Made by a program: the position numbers and the translations under genes | Shown here: piece by piece, positions 1 through 11,100 of the stretch | Layout: every line of letters begins with the position of its first letter | Numbering within the stretch: the stretch's first letter is position 1 | The notes under the pieces: generated by a model | Database searches by the model: none | What the model saw: the letters and a program-made list of their open reading frames with translations, nothing else | Told to the model about the DNA's origin: nothing | Source: Ancylostoma caninum | Lineage: Eukaryota > Nematoda > Chromadorea > Rhabditida > Ancylostomatidae | Assembly (NCBI GenBank): GCA_037903475.1 | Contig: JBAJFG010000587.1 | Location: 186,001-250,000, forward strand | Direction: 5' to 3' | DNA: 64,000 nt

Positions 1-14
1 AGTGAAAACGATTT

Positions 15-356
15 AGTGATGAACTGTACATCGTTGTATTATATCTTGCCATGCAATTGCCTGGTCTAAGAAAGCGCATACCTAGGAACATTGTGGTCCA
101 GTGCGACGACTGCTGCCCAAAAGGCAAGTTTTCGCACCTCCCTGAGATCGTCTTTCGCACATAAGTGGAGATCACAAGGATGTAGTTCAAGCGATGACAA
201 GCATTTGGTTATATTTTGGTTATAAGTCAGTTTACCAACGAAACCGGCAGTTGTTTCAGGCAGTCGTCGCAATGGACCACAGTGTTCCTAGGTATGCGCC
301 TTCTAAATAAAACAAGGCAATGGCATGACACGACCCAACGATGTACAGTTCATTGC
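15..356. mobile_element. Small fold-back element
   Basis: The left arm (about 15-112) is matched in inverse by the right arm (about 259-356). The inner 43 bp, containing CATACCTAGGAACA and GGTCCA, differ at only a few bases, and the outer parts share TGAACTGTACATCGTTG. The 146-bp loop shows no gene. This is a palindromic MITE-like element, and reading frames within it are by-products of the palindrome. Confidence 0.7.
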
Positions 357-384
357 TATTGATAAATAATCCTTTTACGATCAG

Positions 385-536
385 CCCGTTTTCTGTTTCG
401 AATGAAGTGTATATTCCAGAACAATTTTGGGGCGAAACTGTATCAGAACTGTATACTGCACATCTTATTGCAGCTATTCAGTTGATATCAGATGTATGGA
501 ACAGTTCCGATGATGTATTAGCTGCTGCAGAACTAG
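385..536 (+). CDS. Candidate internal or first exon, unknown protein
   Basis: An open frame after an AG at 383-384 reads through residues such as EVYIPEQFWGETVSELYTAH and ends at a plausible donor (CTAG before GTGCGT at 537). The composition is protein-like, mixing aromatic, acidic and aliphatic residues without low complexity, unlike the surrounding non-coding DNA. No family was recognised and no partner exon was found. The ATG at 341 lies in the arm of the adjacent fold-back element, so that start is doubtful. It could be a chance frame. Confidence 0.28.
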
Positions 537-544
537 GTGCGTAA

Positions 545-1126
545 GTAGTGTGTTCTAACCCTTTTTGTAACTTTATCCGGGGTTAAAGGTGCAAACACAA
601 AAATGCAGAGATGAAGAGATGAAGATAACAGAGATGGAGTACGCACCAGTTTGGCTGCCGTTTTTTCTCCCGATTCCGTCTCGAGCAAGCATTGAGTTAC
701 CCGCGGAAAAATTTTAAGACTCAACATTTCTATTATCCAAGAAATTCGAACTCCTGTTCAGATCTGACGATTTATTTCTGTCCCTTGACTCTAGCCACTG
801 TGAAAAGCACGATGATAGCAGTCAAAGTTAAGTGTTCAGCAGAAATGTGCCTAATTCACATGACCCATTTTAGTTCCACCACAGATGGATTTAAAGCTTT
901 CTTAGAAGCTAGGAAAAACCCATGGAAACGCAGATTTGATTTTTCTTAATCCAGTGTTGACTGAGGATATTTTAGTAGGCGTTTAAGAGGGAGCCAAAAT
1001 ACAGCCCCATCACATACTCTAACTCTGTGTTGATTGCTCATTCTAGATACGTGAAAATTTCTGTGGTCGGTATTTAAAATATGCGGCCACCACTGTGTAT
1101 GATGTACGAATACGAAATGATCTTAC
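545..1126. other. No gene recognised
   Basis: Several short frames occur on both strands but none has a start context, splice signals or recognisable protein. If the gene beginning at 1235 (-) continues, its first intron covers this stretch and its later exons would lie here or beyond the window edge; none with the family pattern was found. Confidence 0.5.
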
Positions 1127-1235
1127 CGATGTTCGCACTATCAAAGTCGGATTTCTTTAATGTGGTGTCCAGATCGGGACATAAGGCAAGGGTTGTTGCG
1201 ATGCACAAAGCCACAAGAGCCATGAAAGATTCCAT
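1127..1235 (-). CDS. First exon of TIMP/NTR-like secreted protein
   Basis: The exon encodes 36 residues: a signal peptide (MESFMALVALCIATTLA), then LCPDLDTTLKKSDFDSANI, and stops one base into the next codon at a GTAAGA donor (1126-1125). A TTTCAG acceptor lies 37 nt upstream of the ATG (1278-1273). Length, phase 1 and the CP...KSxxDxAxx pattern match the first exon of the complete gene at 20029 (KSNLDRAYF). The family relation is inferred from this exon design and from the TIMP-type relative at 57015; in TIMPs this segment ends at the ...AFCxxDF strand. Later exons would lie at lower coordinates and were not found, so the gene is cut by the window edge or decayed. The CxC zinc-binding motif of true TIMPs is absent. 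Confidence 0.55.
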
Positions 1236-1278
1236 CCTTTTGTCTCGTTCAACTATTTTCGCGATAGACAATCTGAAA

Positions 1279-2477
1279 TGCATCAGTATTCCAAGCAGGA
1301 GTTATGTGCTTGCAATGAAATTGAAATTTCTGCCTCTTTTTCTTCCTTGACAAATTCGTATGAACTGGAAAGTTTGGCAGAAAATAGATGCACGTAATAT
1401 GCCTGGACTACTACAAAACTAATAGTTATCACTAACCACTGCGCAACGTATGCAAAATTTTCCTGAAAGCAGCAATTTTCCTCGCTATGCAGCTAGGTTA
1501 CGAGTACAGCGCTCTTGCATGCGTTCGACGCGTGTGCGCAGCGCCGATCGGTGGGTAGGAGAGGGAGGGGGCGTGGAAAAAGTGGCGTCTTTGTCGCATT
1601 GGAGACACGAATGGAAAGTAAAAATTGTAAAAGTGTTAATTTAAATACTGAATAAGTAATAAATGTCATCATTTAAAAATAATAAAAATAAAGCATTCAA
1701 CATAAACTGATGCAAGATTTTCATTATTTCATTGTTTCAAGAATTTTGCGACTAATTCGCCGGGGTGCGCCTATAATATGGAAGGTAGGCACATTAGCAG
1801 TCTTAACGCAGATTAGACGCAAGTCAGACGCACGAATTTGAGGCGTTGCATCTACTCGAGGCGGTCATGCGGTATTTCAAAGCTGTACGTGCATGCTGCT
1901 TTGATCGCTTTTCATAGATGAACCCCCGCAAGTAAATGTGAGCGTCTAACGCATGACCTACGCACGCATCTAGTATAAGTTTGTATTCCCTGGGGATACT
2001 CTAAGGGAAATTTATACAAGATGTGTGCGTAAGTCGTGCATCGACTTCGCCAGTTCAAAGTGAATCAAGAAGAACTGGCGATGTAAAAGATAATGGTGAT
2101 ACAATACGTACCGATTTCTAAAAGATACGTACCGATTGCCACGTTTCATCGCCTTGGATTGCTCCCAAACAGAGTTCATCGCCTCTCATCCCTGTTCCAC
2201 TCGAAAATGCTCCCAAAATGAACTGGCCATGTGGGTGACAGCGATGATGGAAACGATGCCTATCGATTGACCCACAGGTTATCATCCTTCTCACGTCTGG
2301 TATCTGCCAATGCCAGAATGCCACCGCAACAACAGCTGATCGTCAATAGATGGAGAATGACTACTGTATTATGCCTCGGTCTTATAACGGCATGCACTAG
2401 TATCGTGACGATCTTAGAGCATAATGATAGGAACGGCATAAGATCAATGGTTATCGACATCTGCTCATTTCTGCTGT
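1279..2477. other. No gene recognised
   Basis: AT-rich stretch upstream of the 1235 (-) start, containing only short frames. A 64-codon frame at 1450-1644 (+) is rich in Arg and Ser and lacks any recognisable motif. It may hold the promoter of the minus-strand gene, but no specific element can be named. Confidence 0.5.
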
Positions 2478-2908
2478 TCAAGGCAGGAGTGCGTGCGAGA
2501 ATTCACTACGCTTCAAGTGCCTTCCTGGCAGAAATTTCAGCTTTGAACGCTGGTACGCTTTATATCGAAGTCTGTTCCGCCATGGTCTTCCTTCCTATGT
2601 TTTCCCAGAGGAATTAGCAAGCTCTGCCGTCTTTTACATGCAAGGTGTTCATTTATGCGAACACTCAGTGAACGACCGGTCTCACCGATATATGTGGCAT
2701 GGCAGACTCAGCATTCGATTTGGTAAACGACCCCTGTTTTTGAGCAATCACCGATTTTTCCAAAAGGGCAAACGACGCAGTTTCGTGAGACGCAAGCTCT
2801 GTCGTACAGCCTATTGCGGACGAGCTGTCGCCTTATGTTTTCGTTCGGAATGTTCACCAAGACCACCAGGTCCCTCCACCGTTTGCGCTCTAGAAAATTT
2901 TGTTGCAC
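2478..2908 (-). pseudogene. Penelope-like element fragment, GIY-YIG endonuclease
   Basis: Read on the minus strand, the frame has a Cys-rich linker (ACVSRNCVVCPFGKIGDC), then GVVYQIEC, an in-frame stop, and CHATYIGETGRSLSVRINEH. A frameshift follows, then AEISARKALEA near the end. GVVY...TYIGETGRSL..R..EH is the GIY-YIG nuclease core as found at the C-terminus of Penelope-like retroelements, including the Cys-rich linker before it and the ARKALEA helix after it. At least two stops and one frameshift make it dead. The reverse transcriptase part expected upstream (higher coordinates) is not visible; a different repeat starts at about 3033. A stand-alone GIY-YIG gene is less likely because of the linker. 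Confidence 0.8.
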
Positions 2909-3171
2909 TTAAATGATTTATATAAGAGGATTTTAAGATTCATGTCAAATTGTGCTATGTTTTTAATTTTCAATGGATGATATATTCATTTGAAATTTAT
3001 TAAAAAATATCAAGATGTCATTTTTATCTACTCACTAGACGGTGTACCCGGCTTTGCTCGGGTCTTCTATTACACCCGGCTATTTGGAGCTGATGCCAAT
3101 ATTTGTTGAGCCAAAAGAATCCAATCCTCTTATATAAATCATGGTAGTGCAACAAAATTTTCTAGAGCGCA
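2884..3171. repeat. 49-bp inverted repeat around insertion boundary
   Basis: Positions 2884-2932 reappear in inverse at 3123-3171 with about four differences (shared core CAACAAAATTTTCTAGAGCGC). The left arm is the start of the Penelope-like fragment and the right arm lies inside the next repeat, so the 3033-5474 unit carries a flipped piece of its neighbour, or both derive from one rearranged element. Confidence 0.75.
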
Positions 3172-3799
3172 GACGTAGGGGGACAGCACGTGATCGCATA
3201 CGCTCGCCGTGAGACTCAGTTATAGACTGTGCCTCGCGAGGATGCGAAGCTGATGGGACATTCGGCCGATGTTTCGTCATAGGTGCATAGACATAGTGGA
3301 CGTCGGTTGCATTCGGGATTTCGCGGCGGGACCACCGCCGGCTAGCGGTCTCGAGCCCTCCAGGCGAGACAGTGTTTAACAACGATTTGACGATGCGCAG
3401 CAGCAATGTACGGAGCAGAGTCGCCCCTCTGCCGGAGCTTTGTTGTTGACTCCACTCAACTTTGGAACAGTGGAGGATAACCACTTCGAAAAGAAGTGGA
3501 AGTGTACGTACCGTGGAGGATGTGTCGAAGGATTCACTGGGTGTCCTCACTTGGGATATGTTCCTTACGCACCTTTCTTTGAGGTCCCTTGGGGATTATG
3601 CAGCTTGAGGATCCGTCCGTTTTTCAGAAGTACAATCAAATACACGGGATGAAGAACGCATCATCATAAGCTGTTGTGACACTTTCTGAAACCAGTTGTG
3701 CAACTTGTGCAGTTGATCAAACTTCCAAACTATTTCCTAACTTTGTTCCATCCTTTGGAGGTTTGCAAAGAGAGCGGCTGCAGTGATGACGGACAGATG

Positions 3800-4345
3800 A
3801 GCCGGGGCCCCGTAGGCCAGAAAAACATCATGATGGGTGTCCACCGATCGAGAACGAGTCCGCAGTGGCCCAATAGTGGGAAAACGGCAGGATACGGGCC
3901 CATCGATGGAGAAAGGGTCCGCCGTGGTCCAATAGTGGAGGAAACGCCAGGATACGGGTACATCGATGGACATTAGGTCTGCAGGGGCCCATTAACGGGG
4001 AAATGCCAGGCGACGAGTCCACGGATGGGGATTGGGTCTGCTATGGCCCAATACTGGAGAAAGCGCCAGGATACGGGTCCATGGGTGGGGACTGGTTCCG
4101 CAAGGGGCCGATTAGTGGGGAAAGCGCCGGGATACGAGTCCCACCGCTGGATCGGGACTGTGCTGACCCAGTAGTGGGAAGAACGCCAGGATACAGATCC
4201 ACAAATGGAGGATGGATCTGCCCTGGCCCAACAGCGGGATAAGCACCAGGACACAGGTGCACTGATGGAGAATGGGTCCGCCATGGCCGAATAGTAGGGA
4301 AAACGCCAAGATGCACGTCTGGCGATGGAGAAGGGGCACGCTACG
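3800..4345 (+). repeat. Minisatellite, about 60-bp unit, nine copies
   Basis: Degenerate units of about 60 bp carry GATGGAGAAAGGGTCCGC, then GGCCCAATAGTGGGGAAA and CGCCAGGATACGGGTCC. The same unit in the same orientation forms the array at 22795-23350. Because the unit length is a multiple of three and lacks stops in several frames, it gives Pro/Gly/Ile-rich frames on both strands that should not be called genes. Confidence 0.85.
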
Positions 4346-4619
4346 CGCTCATTCGCGTCTCAGTCGACCATCTCTTCTTTCTCCCTGTTGGCTGTTCATA
4401 ACGGGTCCAGGCATGTAAGAAATGTGGCAAAAAAGAATAGCTGTTATCAGTGCATCGAAGATTAGCTTTACATGTAGGTGCGGGATTAGGAACTTGCAAG
4501 CAAGGCTAAGATGGCGAGAAGACTCGAAGACCGACGTTGGCGGCCAGACCCGTAGAGTATACGCAACACATAAGGAGAATTTCGTATTTGAGCTCAGCTA
4601 ATGACTAGTTTTGCTTTTT

Positions 4620-4716
4620 TGCTGATTTTCCAAGCATTCCACACGTGTGAAGCTTTTGCACATGCCTCGAGTGGCTGCCCCACCCCACTTTCTAGCGTCC
4701 CGAAGGGGCGCTAGTC
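4620..4716 (+). repeat. Repeat tail module with CGCTA stem
   Basis: A module containing GTGAAGC..TTTGCACATG, GTGGCTGCCCCACCCCACTT and TAGCGTCCCGAAGGGGCGCTA (terminal hairpin). The same module follows the related minisatellite at 23430-23522, where it runs into a TAA array, and a diverged inverted copy is at 19488-19535. Minisatellite plus tail therefore form one dispersed repeat family. Confidence 0.75.
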
Positions 4717-4889
4717 GAGATATTCATCATTTGGTGATCAGCTTAAATGACACTTTTTCATCACGTCTCCTCCCCTCAAAAATAAAGTGAAGCTGTTTGG
4801 CTGATAAATTCTTCCAAAATGCTTGCCACATTCACGTTGAACGTCTCGGAAGATCCCAGAAGACACGCTTTAAGCGACCCGTAAGCAAG

Positions 4890-5145
4890 ATTACCGAAAA
4901 ATCAATAAAATCGATAAATCGATAGAGTCGCACAAAACGATTGTCACATTCGTATTCGGCGTATTGACATGCCTCACAACCATGTTTTCACCGCCCCAGG
5001 GGCAAAATTAGCGAAAAATCAATAAAATCGATAAACTGAAAGTGTCGTGCAAAATGGTTGTCATGTTCGTATTCAGCATATTGACATACCCCAGTAACCA
5101 TGTCTTCACCGCCCCTGAGGCAAAAATCAATAAAATCGATATAAT
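4890..5145 (+). repeat. Tandem repeat, about 115-bp unit
   Basis: AAAAATCAATAAAATCGATA recurs at about 4897, 5015 and 5123. Between the repeats lie matching blocks GTATTCGGCGTATTGACAT and CATGTTTTCACCGCCCC. There are two full units and one partial, with possibly a more decayed one before them. No coding signal. Confidence 0.75.
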
Positions 5146-5474
5146 CGATAAACCAATCGATAATCTAGCTGCAAAGTAGCCAAAAACCTCCGTCGTACCT
5201 TAAGCTACATGTGTGCAAAGTTTGGCCCTGATCGGTTAACCCTCCGCGATTTCTATTCGTCACATACATACACACATACATACAGACATTCATTTTTATA
5301 TAAACAGATATCCCATTGTACAAATGTGCTCAATTGGACTGCAAGTTTGTGCAATTTCAAATAGCATAGAAACGACTGTTCTGCATAGACAATATCGATC
5401 ACAACACAATTATAAAGCACCTCTCTTCCTTAACACATTCGCGACCTTACGCTCATACAGACATTCATTTTTAT

Positions 5475-6001
5475 CATTTTTATCTACTTATTAATCGTAG
5501 CTGTTGTCATTTATTGTTTAATTGCCGACAATAATGATGAGAATATTAATAAATCATAACAAGGCATTGTTATACTCGATAAGGCTGTCACTGCTGCTTT
5601 TATCATTTATTGATGTAAAACGTATAATTACCACAATGGAAGAGATCAACGAGCAATTCGCTTTGGACCCACATGGCACAACTCGCCAAGAGTTCGACTG
5701 TAGTCAATGTCGTCAATGCGTAAAACTTATGCTTTCTTACAGTGGAGCCCTTCACAGCGCCACTTTGAGAGGATGGTAAACAAGTCTAGCTCATCGTACT
5801 GAATCTTCTCCATAGCATTCATGCCAAGCCGTTCACCTTTTAGTATTACCCGTTTTGAAACATGGTCGTTTCCTGAGCTATTGAGAACACTTAGCCGTTG
5901 CTCGTTACCCGGTATCTGTTATCCGGTAGTTTTTTGTCATGCCACAGATGTTTTCCAAGCAGCAGCCTACTGTGGAACGATGTAAAGGTGAGATATAATT
6001 T
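5475..6001. other. No gene recognised; short Cys-containing frame
   Basis: An 85-codon frame (5522-5779, +) contains a DCSQCRQCVKLML stretch reachable from an internal ATG at 5636. It has no signal peptide at that start, no splice-site support and no recognised family. Otherwise nothing is visible. Confidence 0.35.
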
Positions 6002-8048
6002 GAGCAAGGAGGTTGTCTCTAATCAAAACTGGAGCTTGAAATTTTGACCTCAAGGGAAAAAAGTTCGCATATTGAGGGTTCATCCCGCCAAAATGTCAAT
6101 AGAAAGATGCACATATTGTTGTGAAGAACCCTTCACTTCCAAATGAACGTGAAGTGACGTCATCAGATTCCTCTGCTTGCCGCTTTTGGAAGTATCCTGG
6201 AGTTCTGCTTTTCAAGATTTTCAGATCAGCAGCTACAAAGAGAATTTTAGTGAAGATGTAAGGGACACTATTTTGATAGGCTTAAAAACAGTGTCCAGAG
6301 AGAACCTTTACCAGGCCTCATAACGAGCCCCTCGTAGGGTTGGAACAAAAACGAAGCCCCTTGAAAAAAACCAATTTCACAAAGTCCCCCTTGGACACTG
6401 AGTTATTGGGAAAATCCCAAATTAACGCGTTCTTCACGGATGTCTGCACAAAGGAAATAATCTTTCTCCATCTAGAATGTCTATGTATTGTGTATTGCTA
6501 ATATCTAATAAGTAGCGGGCCAGAATTTTCACTAATCTACATTGTCCACTGTTGATTATTCTCGTCTAGTGAGGCAGGAACGATGTACGATCTCCTCCTC
6601 CTCTGCTCCCAAGGAAAGGAGCTTCTGAAAGACCTGATCGATGGGGATGAGAGTTGGTTCCTCTGCGATTCTAACACAAATCGTGCCATTTGGCTTCCTT
6701 GAGAAAGAGACTTGCCACATCGCCTGAACTTTGCGAGGGATGTTGCATTAGAGCTGTTCCCGTAACGTCACACAGTTACCAGTAAGTTTACGCCACTCAG
6801 GCTTCGAGAAAAACGGTTGAGACGAGTTTCTGTCCATTTACTGCACGACAGTGCTAGCCCACATTTAGTTAAAGAGACCCGCAAAAAAAAATTAGAGAAG
6901 CTGGGCTGGTTCCCCACCCACCTTAGTTTCCTGGCAATGCCCCCTCCGACTAGCACGTATCTCTCCCCTCAAAACATTCCTAGGTAAGAAAAAAATCATC
7001 GAGGTTGAAGATGTCGAAAAGGCGGACAGCGGTTTTTTCTTTGATCCCAGTCTCCCCAGTACGCTGAACAACAAAATAAAGCAGAAAAAGTGCCAAAGTG
7101 GCTCAAGACTTTCACAAGACCACCCTAATATATAGTTGAAGCAATACGCACTATTGCTTATTACGTGGACGTGCCAGCTAGGCAGCGAAGAATAATGGCT
7201 CATCTGTGAAGAAAGCCTTGCTTTTCGAATGCTGGTAAGGTGGTTGTTGGAGAGGTTTCGTGCACTGATACATACAGTAGATGTAAAAGACAAAGAACCG
7301 TGGGAAAGAATAAGAAATATGTGTTGATTCATAGCTGAAGCAAGGCACACAATTGTTAAATGTGCTACCTGGGCAGCCGAGCGCGATGGCTCAATTGTAA
7401 ATGACAATGCGTTGGTGACCGCCCTCTATATATCATTCAGGGCTACCATGAAAACTAGCTCTAGTGGCTTAACATGCACATTACAGTTTTCAACCGATAT
7501 GAACCGATTAGATCCTGCCTCGTTAAACGAGAATAAGCAACAGTAGCCAATGCAGATTAGCCCAAGTTCCGGCTGGCCAATTAATAGATATTAGTAATGG
7601 TAGACGTTTTAGATGAAGACAAATAGTTTCCTTTGTGCAGATATCCGTGAACAACGCGCTAATTTGGGATTTTTCCAACATGGGGGACTGTATATCGTTT
7701 TTGTTCCAACAATACGAAAAGCTCTTGAGACCTGGTAAGGATTCGGCTCCCTCAATTCCCTTAATTTTTTACTAAAGTCGCATAATTCTTTACTAAAATT
7801 CTCTTTGTAGCTGCTGACCGGAAAATCTCAAAAAGCAGAACACTAGGATGCTTCCAAAAGCGGCGAGCACAAGAATGATGGCATCTTTTCATGATCATTT
7901 GGAAGTGGAAGGACATTCACAACAATATGTAACAATATGCATCATTCCATCGACGCTTTGGCTGGATGAACCCGCACTGAGTGAATTTTTTTTTGCTTGA
8001 GGACAAAATTTGAAACTGCATTTTGCATTTGATACAACCTCCTTGCTC
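6002..8048. mobile_element. Fold-back element with mariner-type remnant inside
   Basis: The left arm (6002-6579) and right arm (7514-8048) are inverse copies of about 550 bp. Matching landmarks from outside in are GAGCAAGGAGGTTGT, CACTTCCAAATGA, CCGCTTTTGGAAG, GCAGCTACAAAGAGAATTTTAGT, GGAACAAAAACGA, ATCTGCACAAAGGAAA and GAGGCAGG. The 930-bp centre carries a piece of transposase. Part of the arm (6313-6450) has another copy at 12240-12375, so the family is present elsewhere in the window. No clear target duplication was found. Confidence 0.8.
6574..6763 (+). pseudogene. Mariner/Tc1-type transposase remnant
   Basis: The frame reads LLKDLIDGDESWFLCDSNTN, then RAIWLP, a stop, and a further 20 open codons. 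DGDESWF.CDS..NRAIW fits the region around the first catalytic Asp of mariner transposases (typical form TGDEKW..YDN..R..QW). The rest of the catalytic domain is not recognisable and the N-terminal DNA-binding part is missing. It sits in the middle of the fold-back element, consistent with a collapsed mariner relative. Moderate certainty because the match is short. Confidence 0.5.
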
Positions 8049-8106
8049 GAACCCGGCGTGGGTCCCATTGTCCTCAACGTATAAATACGTAAGATTCAGG
8101 GTGATA

Positions 8107-9028
8107 CAGGGTGCGCACAAATTATTGGCGCGTGGCTTTTTAAGCCCCAATCAGCTGTGGTTCGGCCAATTCAAAGGCCATCTTGTGGGTATGTTTGCTG
8201 GAGGTAAATAACAGCAGGTTTGCCGAGTGACCTCTTTTCGGGTCTGTAAAGAGTTGGGGAATCTTCCAGCTCAGACCACCCTTGACATGGTGTTATTTCA
8301 GAAGATATTTTCGAGATTCTTCAGGGATGAACTTCAGCCAGTCTGTCTTCTTCCATTTAATTAGTACTACAGACCTTACCCACCAACATATCTAAAGCGG
8401 AGCTCAAAAGATACAAATGGAGTTAGTTAAGTGCACAACCCTTTCGAGTCAAAATTCAAGGAAATCACCTGTGAAACCACTTTTGAACGAATTTTGCCCT
8501 ACAAGCTGGGGAAGAACGAATTTGCAAAAACCAATTTTCACTAGTGGATTTGGCAGTTCTTCGCGGTTTTAAGATATTCGCTATATTTGTTCTTCCGTTC
8601 TGATTATCAGTACTGAGCTAGGAAAAATAGCAAAAACGGCTTGTTAGATATACCATGACAATCCTGTTTTTACCATGACAATCATTCAGCGGTACAATCC
8701 ACGATGAGCGCACAGTAGTTGAGAATTAGTCTTGACCTATCATACACGGATCACCACGGATCACGAAGTCTCCTAAGCCTATCTCGGAAAATCTTCGAAT
8801 GGAGCCATCACCAACCTCATGTCACGACTCTCCACCTCGCGATTTGACCAGGAGGATTCCTGAAGTCTGTGTGGGCACAGAGAGATGTCATTCTGGCAAC
8901 CAGCTGCATCTACGGTAAAGATGACTCAAGCACAAATACCTAGGTCATGGCTTGTGAATTCGATCGTTCATACATACCCGATTGGAGCTCAAGAAAAAAC
9001 CACACGCCAATAATTGGCGCGCATCCTG
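8107..9028. mobile_element. Non-autonomous mariner-type element with TA duplication
   Basis: The left end CAGGGTGCGCACAAATTATT and the inverted right end CAGGATGCGCGCCAATTATT match over about 26 bp. Both ends are flanked by TA (8105-8106 and 9029-9030). CAGGGTG ends plus TA duplication are typical of Tc1/mariner. The 922-bp interior has no transposase that I can recognise, so it is a MITE or deleted copy. Confidence 0.72.
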
Positions 9029-9030
9029 TA

Positions 9031-10162
9031 CATCTTGTCTGCATCTCTACCATCCATACTTCTGTCTTCTTGTTTCGACATATCTTCCATCATGGACCAC
9101 CATGGTCATATTTGTTCGCAATTTTAAAAATTGATTGAAACGTAGTTTTCAATGAGAATCGGAGAAGGCGCTGCTTCCACTGTGAGCAGCGGCGAGAGAT
9201 TAAGAACAGAAGTGAAGCGAGAGAAACCAGTTCACCTATCAAATCTATACACCTCTCGAATTAGTATGAGCAAGAGAATCTTATCAAAATATTGCGTCGC
9301 TCAAAGTGCAGATTGGTGCTGGACAATTATGCACTGGTTTACCTCGTAGAAATAAAAAAATGCAATTGTCAGCCGTTCAAAGTGAGATGGAGCAATACAT
9401 CACCTTGTTGATTCCGAGAAATAGAAAGAAAACAGTGATTTTAAAAACGGTTCGAAGTGAGATGGAAGGTTACCTCGTCTCATTGTTGACGACTATTAGA
9501 CGATTACAAAAGTCCTTCAAAACGCGAGCCTGTTTTTAGTGGCAGAGAAGGAGCCTACTCCAAAACATTCCTGGATGAGAAAACTAAACCTTACGTTTCG
9601 AGGACTACAGCAGTTGGCCAGAACCGAATAGTATTCATAGGCTCAGGTACCACAATCGACTACGGCCATAATTTTTCTCTGCTTTATTCGTCACAATCGG
9701 TGTTTATGAAAAAAAAAAAGAAGAAGCATTGGGAAGAGCAGTCTCCGCGCGTCGAGAATACTTTTTTCAGCCGAGCTGCTCATTTACATATTGTGAGCTT
9801 CACAGGTAATAAAACCGTAACGTATAGCAACGATCCGCATTTTTTGAGAGTATTTCCCAACTACACCAATGCGGAAATTTCAGAAAATTCACGAATTCTG
9901 CAAACCTTATTCTAACCGACATAGAAAAAAGCAGGGAAAAGCATGGGCTGCTGACAAAGGAGCAAATGTGGTTGGAGCATCAGCGAGCAAGCAATGAAGC
10001 AAGCATTCATGGTGATGACTGACGAGGAAGCAGAATCTATCCTTATCTTCTTACTCTCAGCAGAATGCTTTCTAATATTATGAATACATTTTCGCGCCTA
10101 GTCATGCGTTCGGCTTATTTCCGTTTGGCAATTTATGTGCAAGAAAAATTCCACACCAGAAT
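9031..10162. other. No gene; degenerate tandem units
   Basis: Between about 9297 and 9530 three diverged units of 80-95 bp repeat a CGTTCAAAGTGAGATGGA-like core with TTACCTCGT, giving a weak 77-codon frame. The remainder is AT-rich with only short frames (one at 9700-9915 is A-rich at its start). No splice-supported gene seen. Confidence 0.45.
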
Positions 10163-10796
10163 GAAGTTAACAAGCATTTGTGCGTCCACGTTCGGCACAC
10201 CGAGCAAACATGATTTTTTTGAGATGGTGGATTCGCCGTTATACATATTGCTTGGAATAGTTGAATGGTCGTTAAAGCAACTCAATTCAGTAGTGTGTAA
10301 CTCTCATTTCTACAGTGCTTGCTTCACCAGTATTTTTCTGCGAAAGAAAAGTAACGCCAAATTTGGGAGGGGTCACATTCGCAAACAAGCACAAGAGTTC
10401 AAGTGAATTAAAACTCGTTTTTCTTGCATACCTGATTAATTCAGTGTAATGAGGCTAATTTCAACCTAACCTTTGTTGTTTGCAGTATGTTGTTTACTGT
10501 TCTCAGTTAATGGGGCGTAATCTTCCCAATTTACAGCGCTTACCGTGTGTTACTGATTGCGAAACTAGCAAACCAGAACGTTTATTAATCTATATTGATC
10601 TAATATCAATAATGTATCAATCTTACTCTCAGCAAAATGCTATCAGTTTCTGATGTTATTAATATTTTTGTGCCTGATCATGTAATTATTCCATTTATCA
10701 CGTCTGTAAGACTAAAAATGCATCAAGAGCCCCCGAAATAGATTGGATCTTTTGTGTTTGATCCGACTGAAAAGTTGAACCCTGACGCATATTCAC

Positions 10797-11100
10797 ATAT
10801 ACTAGCGGTCATTCTGATTCAATGCTGTTTTCATTCCGGCCGTGCCACTATGTGTTCACGTATTCCTAGAGCGAGCTTATGCAAGAGCGGTTGTGTAAGC
10901 GCTGCTGCCCGATAACAGCTTCATTCATGCCCTGAATGAAATATTTGGAGGCCGATAACAGTTTCATACACTGAGGAATGAAACCATCCCAGGCTTACAC
11001 CGCTATGCTCCCGTCTTTGCATCAGCTCGCGCTACCGATGCGTGATGATAAAGTGATATGGCCGCAAAGGAACAACACTGAATCAGGATGACCATTACTA
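10797..11100. repeat. Nested palindrome of about 300 bp
   Basis: The left half (GGTCATTCTGATTCAATGCTG, then GCGAGCTTATGCAA and CCGATAACAG) matches the right half in inverse (GGTCATCCTGATTCAGTGTTG, GCGAGCTGATGCAA, CTGTTATCGG). The loop is very short. Typical of palindromic MITEs; no coding content. Confidence 0.75.

Larger units (their letters stand above)
3033..5474. mobile_element. Composite repeat bounded by 14-bp direct repeats
   Basis: CATTTTTATCTACT occurs perfectly at 3019-3032 and 5475-5488, which looks like a target-site duplication of a 2.44-kb insertion. The left end contains GTACCCGGCTTTGCTCGGGT (3053-3072); the right part contains TTTGGCCCTGATCGGTTAA and CATA repeats followed by ACAGACATTCATTTTTAT, the last motif occurring twice (5284, 5458). 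I recall this end pair from dispersed repeats of many invertebrates, but the class is not established. Inside are a 60-bp minisatellite, a stem-forming tail and a 115-bp tandem array. A 156-codon frame at 3080-3550 (-) has no recognisable domain. Confidence 0.5.

Noticed and set aside
3080..3550. 156-codon minus-strand frame
   Set aside because: It lies in a dispersed composite repeat, partly in a flipped duplicate of the Penelope-like fragment, and has no domain.
3698..4339. Pro/Gly-rich frames on both strands
   Set aside because: All lie in the 60-bp minisatellite, whose unit length keeps several frames open.
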